Below are positions 1-3,369 of a stretch of DNA of 6,753 nt, piece after piece. The position numbers and the translations under genes were made by a program. The notes beneath the pieces are model-generated. The model was not told the DNA's origin and did no database searches. It worked only from the letters and a program-made list of their open reading frames with translations. The stretch spans positions 1-6,753 of the forward strand of contig JAZQXA010000122.1 in assembly GCA_045632605.1 (NCBI GenBank), read 5' to 3'. How positions within the stretch are numbered: the stretch's first letter is position 1; the number at the start of each line of letters is the position of its first letter. Source of the stretch: Flemingiibacterium sp045632605 (lineage in GTDB: Bacteria; Bacillota; Clostridia; Oscillospirales; CAG-272).

Positions 1-302
1 TCACCACAAACTTGAGCGGCGGAAAGTTACAGTTTGATACCAATCACAGCTCATATGTGGATTCGTACTGGAGCCCAATATTAAATGACATCGGCATACT
101 TGAATACACCAATGCAAAGGGAGAGGTCGCCGAACATCTTCCCGATGATACTCGTCACACCTTCACAACGATGTGGAAAGAAAAAAAGCTCGACGAAGCT
201 ATGCGCAGAAAAATCCAAGGACATTCCGGCAAAGGCATCGGCGAGATCGTATATACACACTTTGAACTTGAGAAGCTAAAAGAAGAGCTTAACAGACTCT
301 AA
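1..302 (+). CDS. Tyrosine recombinase integrase, C-terminal end (5' truncated by window)
   Basis: This is the last 100 residues of a site-specific tyrosine recombinase that would integrate and excise the phage. The reading frame is open from base 3 to the window edge, so the TTG at base 12 is an internal Leu and not a start. Visible catalytic motifs are a box-II region reading LPDDTRHTF, whose Arg is the second catalytic arginine, then IQGHSGKG, which supplies the third-position His, and VYTHF, which supplies the nucleophilic Tyr. The N-terminal arm-binding domain, the core-binding domain and the first catalytic Arg lie outside the window. The HxxR motif reads DDTR, with Asp where His is usual. 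The stop is followed after three bases by the ribosome site of the next gene, so the two are probably co-transcribed. Family assignment is firm; activity is inferred. Confidence 0.9.
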   Translation, partial: TTNLSGGKLQFDTNHSSYVDSYWSPILNDIGILEYTNAKGEVAEHLPDDTRHTFTTMWKEKKLDEAMRRKIQGHSGKGIGEIVYTHFELEKLKEELNRL

Positions 303-303
303 T

Positions 304-313
304 AGGTGGTGAT
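304..313 (+). promoter_or_regulatory. Ribosome binding site selecting a TTG start
   Basis: AGGTGGTGAT matches 9 of 10 bases of the consensus AGGAGGTGAT complementary to the 16S rRNA end. It lies four bases before TTG at 318, with the GGTGG core about 8 bases from the start. The GTG codons at 306 and 309 and the ATG at 312 lie inside or against this site and are too close to use it. Confidence 0.6.
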
Positions 314-317
314 GTTA

Positions 318-728
318 TTGAATAGAACGAATTATAAAAATCAGCATATCAAAGAGAACTATGACCGAATCAGCCTTGTGCTTCCAAAGGGTCAAAAATC
401 GATTCTGAAAGACTTTTGTGAGCAGATGGATATTTCCTTAAATGAATATATAAAGCTGCTCATACAAGCTGATACGCGCTCCGGGACATCAAAATTAATG
501 TCTATGATGTCAGGCTTCACCGAAGAGCAAAGGCAGATGATGGATAAATGGCAGATCCCCGAAAAGTATAGAGATATGATCCAAGATTTCCACTTTTCAA
601 AAGAGGACGGTTATTTCATTAGATTGAAAAAAGGATATATCAACGACATCACGGGCTCAAGAATCATACAAGTAGAAAAAATGAAGGACGTTAGAATGAC
701 CATTAACAAGTCAAGAAAATGCGATTAA
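318..728 (+). CDS. Small ribbon-helix-helix-like protein downstream of int
   Basis: From the TTG at 318 this encodes 136 residues; upstream GTG/ATG codons (306-314) would give up to 140. The N-terminal part contains ENYDRISLVLPKG, a short strand typical of Arc/MetJ-type ribbon-helix-helix proteins. It is followed by an amphipathic helix (about GQKSILKDFCEQMDI) and a second helix (SLNEYIKLLIQAD), together roughly residues 13-52. This fold normally dimerises and binds DNA through the strand pair. The remaining 80 or so residues are charged (FTEEQRQMMDKW, then DGYFIRLKKGYINDITG) and I do not recognise them. The position three bases after int suggests a role linked to integration, such as a regulator or directionality factor, but that is inference from context only. 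The fold call is moderate, the function unknown. Confidence 0.75.
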   Translation: MNRTNYKNQHIKENYDRISLVLPKGQKSILKDFCEQMDISLNEYIKLLIQADTRSGTSKLMSMMSGFTEEQRQMMDKWQIPEKYRDMIQDFHFSKEDGYFIRLKKGYINDITGSRIIQVEKMKDVRMTINKSRKCD

Positions 729-747
729 ACGCCCTTTATTTTTTACC

Positions 748-778
748 CAAAATGTCTTACACAAGACACCCCATTTTG
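748..778. repeat. Imperfect inverted repeat after the RHH-like gene
   Basis: CAAAA (748-752) pairs with TTTTG (774-778) and TGTCTT (753-758) pairs with AAGACA (763-768) around an ACAC loop, leaving CCCCA (769-773) bulged on one side. There is no T-tract directly after it, so it does not look like an intrinsic terminator. It sits 13 bases before the first repeat pair of the candidate attP and could be a protein-binding dyad. Its function is unknown. Confidence 0.5.
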
Positions 779-790
779 AAAAAGCGCATT

Positions 791-810
791 GTGTCATATG
801 TGTGTCATAT
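791..810 (+). repeat. Direct repeat pair A (candidate integrase arm-type sites)
   Basis: GTGTCATAT occurs at 791-799 and again at 802-810, a perfect 9-bp repeat with an 11-bp period, so both copies face the same side of the helix. The same motif returns as a pair with the same period at 965-984. Paired direct repeats in helical phase are how arm-type sites are often arranged for two-domain tyrosine integrases. The repeat is seen directly; the role is inferred. Confidence 0.75.
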
Positions 811-852
811 CCATCCAAATTCCCACGATTTTAGAAGAACAATAAAATAAAG

Positions 853-890
853 AAAACCCTTGAAAATCAATGTTTTCAAGGGTTTTTCTA
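853..890 (+). terminator. Intrinsic terminator of the int/RHH operon, possibly bidirectional
   Basis: A perfect 14-bp stem has arms 853-866 (AAAACCCTTGAAAA) and 873-886, with a TCAATG loop. On the + strand it runs into TTTTTCTATTATT. It lies about 125 bases after the RHH-like stop codon and fits as the end of the integrase operon. A-runs before the stem mean the - strand also meets a T-rich tail (CTTTATTTTATT), so it may stop read-through both ways and isolate int from late transcription. Confidence 0.85.
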
Positions 891-930
891 TTATTAAATT
901 TTCGCGTTTTCTTATCTCTTGGAGAACTGA

Positions 931-951
931 AACCCTTGATAAATCAAGGAG
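931..951. other. Palindrome between the arm-repeat pairs, candidate att core
   Basis: CCTTGAT (934-940) and ATCAAGG (943-949) form a perfect inverted repeat with only AA between them, too tight to make a good RNA hairpin and lacking a T-tract. Inverted half-sites around a short spacer are the layout expected for the integrase core-binding region. Its outer half, AACCCTTGA (931-939), also occurs in the terminator stem (855-863, and inverted at 876-884). It begins 155 bases from pair A's first base minus its own arms and ends 14 bases before pair B. The core assignment is a guess based on symmetry and position. Confidence 0.35.
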
Positions 952-964
952 ATTTGCCCCTTTT

Positions 965-984
965 GTGTCATATAAGAGTCATAT
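965..984 (+). repeat. Direct repeat pair B (candidate integrase arm-type sites)
   Basis: GTGTCATAT (965-973) is followed by GAGTCATAT (976-984), one mismatch apart, with the same 11-bp period and the same orientation as pair A. The first bases of the two pairs are 174 bp apart. This is the lysis-side pair; in an integrated prophage it would stay with the lysin end, while pair A would stay with the int end. Confidence 0.7.
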
Positions 985-1054
985 AGGTAAATCTTTAACC
1001 GAACTTAAAAGACTTTTCTCCTCGCCCTCCAAACCATTATATTATAAAAAGGTA

Positions 1055-1094
1055 GAAAAAAGCGCAGAGCACCCGAAAAAATCGGATGCCCTGC
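1055..1094 (-). terminator. Intrinsic terminator of the late/lysis operon
   Basis: Read on the - strand, GCAG-G-GCA-T-CCGA (1094 to 1082-side arm) pairs with TCGG-G-TGC-T-CTGC (ending at 1064) around a T-rich loop, giving a 13-bp stem with two G-U pairs. It is followed by GCTTTTTTCT. On the + strand the two wobble positions become A-C mismatches and the tail is only ATCTCTTTT, so the structure is clearly better as a terminator for the - strand. It would end the transcript that runs through tail, holin and endolysin. Confidence 0.88.
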
Positions 1095-1213
1095 ATCTCT
1101 TTTATATGCTCCAATTTTGACGCAAGAGGAGCTTTTTATTATGCCCTACCGTGTAGCCTCGAAAGGAAAAAGCGTGCTCACGGCAAAGCCATGCAGACCG
1201 TAGGTAGAGAAAA
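1095..1213 (-). other. Untranslated 3' stretch between endolysin and terminator
   Basis: About 120 bases separate the endolysin stop from the operon terminator, unusually long for this compact operon. I see no gene with family support here. On the - strand CATGGC-TTT-GCCGTG (1193-1179) can form a 6-bp hairpin with one G-U pair that is lost on the + strand, and CTACC (1207-1203) can pair with GGTAG (1150-1146) to enclose it. This suggests, but does not prove, a structured RNA in the late transcript. A 20-codon + strand reading frame (1141-1203) also lies here. Confidence 0.35.
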
Positions 1214-1966
1214 TCAAGTCAACAGAGATTTCCAAGTGTTGACTCCGCAGATGCCGTCAACCGTGAGCCCGTTTGCATCCTGATACTTTTTCAGCGCATA
1301 GAGCGTTGCCGTGCCGAAGCTACCATCAAGCGCAAGAGCCTTTTCGGTTGCATCGGTATAGCCGTAGCCGTTCAAAAGAGCTTGAAGAGCCTTGACCGAA
1401 TCGCCCTTGCTACCCTTTGAGAGAATAGGCAGAGAGATCGAAACGCTCTTGACGGTCGGCGTGGGTGTTGCCGTTGCGGTGTACTTTGGAACGCCATAGC
1501 CCCGAATATATCTGCCGTTGACCTTCAATGTGCGGCGTTTACAAGCATTGTTATAGTTGCCCTCAATGACGGTTATCGTGCCGCCGCTGACCTTCTCGAC
1601 AATTCCCACGTGGTCGGAATAGCCCTTATTTTCGCCCGTGCCGTTATCTTCCCAATCGTAGAAAATAATATCACCCGGGGACGGAACGTGCGCATCGTTC
1701 TCGACAAAGCAACCGAGCCCCTTGAAAAGCTCGATCATCTTATTACAAGAGCACTCTTTCGGGATGATGTCTGTTGCCCCGCATTTGATCGCACACGCCG
1801 TGACAAAGGTTGCGCACCAAGCATCGGTGTATTTTACCTTATAACCACGGGGAAGCGGTTTGTCGGCGTTGTAGACATCAATTATCTTTTTGTGCGTTCC
1901 GTCCGAAGCCTTGCATCCTATCCAAGACTGCGCCTGTTTAACGATCTTTTCCCTTGTAGTAGGCAT
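1214..1966 (-). CDS. Endolysin: CHAP domain with C-terminal peptidoglycan-binding domain
   Basis: This 250-residue enzyme would cut host peptidoglycan (CHAP domains act as amidases or endopeptidases) once the holin lets it reach the wall. There is no signal peptide, consistent with holin-dependent release. The N-terminal CHAP domain (about 1-160) shows the nucleophile Cys51 in DAWCATFV, His119 in YSDHVGIV, and Glu135/Asn137 in VIEGNYN. A TATPTPT linker (about 163-171) leads to a PG_binding_1-type domain (about 183-249; LSKGSKGDSVKALQALL, LALDGSFG, VDGICGVNTWKSLL). The domain holds many cysteines besides the catalytic one (18, 58, 62, 72, 74, 86, 142), which is unusual for a wall enzyme. Its ATG shares one base with the holin stop (TAATG) after a GAGGGGG ribosome site, so translation is coupled. 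The exact bond cleaved cannot be read. Confidence 0.93.
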   Translation of the reverse strand: MPTTREKIVKQAQSWIGCKASDGTHKKIIDVYNADKPLPRGYKVKYTDAWCATFVTACAIKCGATDIIPKECSCNKMIELFKGLGCFVENDAHVPSPGDIIFYDWEDNGTGENKGYSDHVGIVEKVSGGTITVIEGNYNNACKRRTLKVNGRYIRGYGVPKYTATATPTPTVKSVSISLPILSKGSKGDSVKALQALLNGYGYTDATEKALALDGSFGTATLYALKKYQDANGLTVDGICGVNTWKSLLT

Positions 1967-2304
1967 TATTCCGCCCCCTCTTCGGTTTTATTGAAAACGT
2001 TGTTAAATTCGCCGACAGCCGCTTCAATCAGCATTTTAAGTTCAAACTCGGTGATATTGATGCCTTTTTCGGCGAGCATTCCGGAAGCAGCTTCAAGAGC
2101 CTTATTCAGCTTTTCTTCGCCGTGAAGGTCTTTATAGATCTGCTCGATGCCCCGTACTACTGTTTTAACGACATCCTTTTTCGTCTGATCGTTGATGTAC
2201 TTCTGATATAGATTCTTTATTACAATGCCGATATATCCGGCAATGCCGGTAAGTATCAAATAAAGAATCTGTGTGCCGTATTCGGAGATAAACTGTGCAA
2301 ACAT
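1966..2304 (-). CDS. Phage holin, LLH family
   Basis: This is a 112-residue membrane protein that would assemble pores in the cytoplasmic membrane and time lysis. A single hydrophobic segment lies at about residues 12-29 (QILYLILTGIAGYIGIVI). A charged, mostly helical domain follows, with TKKDVVKTVVRGIEQIYKDL and then GEEKLNKALEAASGMLAEKGI and a final helix, the pattern of LL-H-type holins. Length and layout fit the family. An AAGGAAGG ribosome site precedes the ATG at 2304. The gene ends on the TAATG junction with the endolysin, the normal holin-endolysin order. The family call comes from recognition of the sequence pattern, not from a search. Confidence 0.85.
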   Translation of the reverse strand: MFAQFISEYGTQILYLILTGIAGYIGIVIKNLYQKYINDQTKKDVVKTVVRGIEQIYKDLHGEEKLNKALEAASGMLAEKGINITEFELKMLIEAAVGEFNNVFNKTEEGAE

Positions 2305-2321
2305 TTTTACATCATCCTTCC

Positions 2322-2648
2322 TTATTTTTTCTCTGTCAAATGCATATACAAATCGTCTTTGACATCTTGCATTTGTTTGATATTGTTGCCGTCAATGCCG
2401 TGATCGAGCAGAGCAAGCAAAGCACGCTGGGTGATGCGGTTATCGCTTACAATAGCATCAAGTCGCTCGTTATCGTTGTTGAGCTTGACATCGACTATCT
2501 TTTGCCACGCTTCAAGAGCTTCAATGCGTTCGTTCTGCTTATCGTTCGGAGCTTTCGCCGCCTTGACGATTTCAAAAACCGTTTTGACCGCACTCCAAAT
2601 AAGAACAACAGCCGATGCACCGCTTAAAAGTAAAGTCCAAGGTTCCAC
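2322..2648 (-). CDS. Small single-membrane-segment phage protein, possible second holin or lysis accessory
   Basis: This 108-residue protein starts at GTG (2648-2646), chosen because TAAGGGGGC lies seven bases upstream and overlaps the preceding stop. The N-terminus is hydrophobic (about 4-21, WTLLLSGASAVVLIWSAV) and is followed by a basic patch (VKAAKAPNDKQ). A predicted coiled coil comes next (about 36-62, QNERIEALEAWQKIVDVKL), then a polar tail containing ITQRALLALLDHGIDGN. Similar proteins are common in lysis cassettes of gut Firmicute phages, but I cannot name a characterised function. Its place just before the holin, and the one-membrane-segment-plus-coiled-coil layout, suggest a holin partner, an antiholin or a membrane anchor. 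It could equally belong to tail assembly. Existence of the gene is well supported; the role is inferred. Confidence 0.85.
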   Translation of the reverse strand: MEPWTLLLSGASAVVLIWSAVKTVFEIVKAAKAPNDKQNERIEALEAWQKIVDVKLNNDNERLDAIVSDNRITQRALLALLDHGIDGNNIKQMQDVKDDLYMHLTEKK

Positions 2649-2655
2649 TTTTTTG

Positions 2656-2662
2656 CCCCCTT
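2656..2662 (-). promoter_or_regulatory. Ribosome binding site selecting the GTG start at 2648
   Basis: AAGGGGG on the - strand lies seven bases before GTG (2648-2646) and shares its AA with the stop codon of the 41-residue gene (2663-2661). No in-frame ATG nearby has a comparable site. Confidence 0.6.
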
Positions 2663-2786
2663 ATGCTTTGGCTTGTTTGTCTTGTTCGCAGAAATCAAGA
2701 AACATCCGCTCGATTTCCTCGGTAGTAATGCCATACTCCGAAAGACCTTTAGGAATTCTCACCGCATTTACATCGAAAATTTTCAT
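2661..2786 (-). CDS. 41-residue phage protein of unknown function
   Basis: A short reading frame begins MKIFDVNAVRIPKGLSEYG and ends DKQAKA. It is supported by an AAGGAG ribosome site, shared with the stop codon of the preceding XkdX-like gene (TAAGGAG), and by tight packing: its own stop is merged with the ribosome site of the next gene. The composition is that of a soluble, acidic-helical peptide (TTEEIERMFLDFCEQ) without membrane segment or signal peptide. I do not recognise a family. Small proteins of this size next to XkdX are frequent between tail and lysis genes. Confidence 0.75.
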   Translation of the reverse strand: MKIFDVNAVRIPKGLSEYGITTEEIERMFLDFCEQDKQAKA

Positions 2787-2798
2787 TCGCACCGCTCC

Positions 2799-2930
2799 TT
2801 ATGCGTAATCTTCGCCCGTAATTTCCTTGTACTGTTCTTTTGTGATAATGCCCTTCTTAACAGCCATCTTGACCATAGGCTTACTCCAAAGTCCCGCATT
2901 GTAGTAATACTTAATTCTTTCGTAACTCAT
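2799..2930 (-). CDS. XkdX family phage protein
   Basis: This is a 43-residue protein with the hallmark pattern of the XkdX family: YERIKYYYNAGLWSKPMV, then KMAVKKGIITKEQYKEITG. Such proteins sit between tail-fibre and holin genes in the PBSX element of Bacillus subtilis and in many Firmicute phages; their molecular role is not established. The ATG overlaps the stop of the upstream 138-residue gene by one base (TAATG), showing translational coupling. The stop codon forms part of the next ribosome site. Size and motifs fit the family fully. Confidence 0.88.
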   Translation of the reverse strand: MSYERIKYYYNAGLWSKPMVKMAVKKGIITKEQYKEITGEDYA

Positions 2931-3346
2931 TATTCTGTTACCTCCTCAACATCTTCAAGAGTGAGCATATTCTGATACTCCATACTTGCCGCTATGCTTG
3001 CGAGCGAAGCGGCGTTAAGCTCTGCGTTTGCGGCTTCGGCGGCGGCGGTTTCCTCTGCCTTCGCCTTTGCTTCAGCTTCTCTCGCGTCCTCAAATGCTTC
3101 AATAGCGGCGAGCTTTTCTTCTGCGGTTGTGCAAGCCGAGAAGTCACAACCTTCCTTTGCGTACATTTCGACCATAGAGCCGAGCGTACCGAAAAATGCA
3201 CCGTTGATTTCACCACCCGCACAAACTACGGTAATGCTTGCTACACCCGCCACGGGATAGCGTTCTATCCACTTTTCAGCGGTCAATACCTCGCCGATAG
3301 GTGTGATAATTGCATCTTTTTTGTTCCAAATTGCAAATCTTGACAT
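2930..3346 (-). CDS. Phage structural-region protein with Ala/Glu-rich helical C-terminus
   Basis: This 138-residue protein has a globular-looking N-terminal half (about 1-74), with RFAIWNKKDAIITPIGEV, KWIERYPVAG and INGAFFGTLGSMVEMY. The second half (about 75-122) is strongly enriched in Ala, Glu and Lys (EAEAKAKAEETAAAEAA), likely one long helix or coiled coil. I recall similar N-terminal halves in tail-to-lysis regions of gut Firmicute phages, but know of no characterised function. It has an AAAGGAG ribosome site before the ATG at 3346 and is coupled to the XkdX gene. It could be a fibre chaperone, a tail-tip accessory or an oligomerising connector; none of these is demonstrated. No membrane segment or signal peptide is visible. 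Confidence 0.85.
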   Translation of the reverse strand: MSRFAIWNKKDAIITPIGEVLTAEKWIERYPVAGVASITVVCAGGEINGAFFGTLGSMVEMYAKEGCDFSACTTAEEKLAAIEAFEDAREAEAKAKAEETAAAEAANAELNAASLASIAASMEYQNMLTLEDVEEVTE

Positions 3347-3369
3347 TTTGTTTACTCCTTTAAGAAATT

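Larger units (their letters stand above)
791..984. other. Candidate phage attachment site (attP)
   Basis: This segment lies between the integrase operon and the convergent lysis operon, where temperate phages of Gram-positive bacteria keep attP. It is bounded by two pairs of GTGTCATAT-type repeats and contains a 14-bp terminator stem and a short palindrome (934-949). It has no credible gene and is AT-rich. A bivalent integrase would bind the outer repeats with its N-terminal domain and the core with its catalytic domain. The exact crossover point cannot be read without the attL/attR or attB sequence. If both repeat pairs are arm sites, the core should lie between them, and the palindrome is my best guess. 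Confidence 0.55.

Noticed and set aside
1007..1017. AAAAG-A-CTTTT inverted repeat
   Set aside because: Five AT-rich base pairs with a one-base centre can arise by chance in such sequence, and no context supports a role.
1036..1050. TATAATATAAT on the - strand as a promoter -10 box
   Set aside because: No acceptable -35 box lies 17 bases upstream, and transcription from it would run from the late terminator into the att region with no gene to serve.
860..1120. 86-codon + strand frame across the att region
   Set aside because: Its start (TTG at 860) lies inside the terminator stem, no ribosome site precedes it, it runs through repeats and the opposite-strand terminator, and the product resembles nothing.
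1141..1203. 20-codon + strand frame MPYRVASKGKSVLTAKPCRP after an AGAGGAG site
   Set aside because: The ribosome site looks usable, but the product is very short, basic and unrecognised, lies antisense to the late transcript tail and has no promoter I can see. Kept only as a note in the untranslated stretch.
729..1213. CRISPR array suggested by the GTGTCATAT repeats
   Set aside because: Only four 9-bp copies in two tandem pairs with 2-bp gaps, with no regular spacers or cas genes; the pattern suits integrase sites better.
1610..2125. 171-codon + strand frame opposite endolysin and holin
   Set aside because: The - strand carries clear catalytic and family motifs over the same bases; this frame has no family signal and is an antisense shadow.
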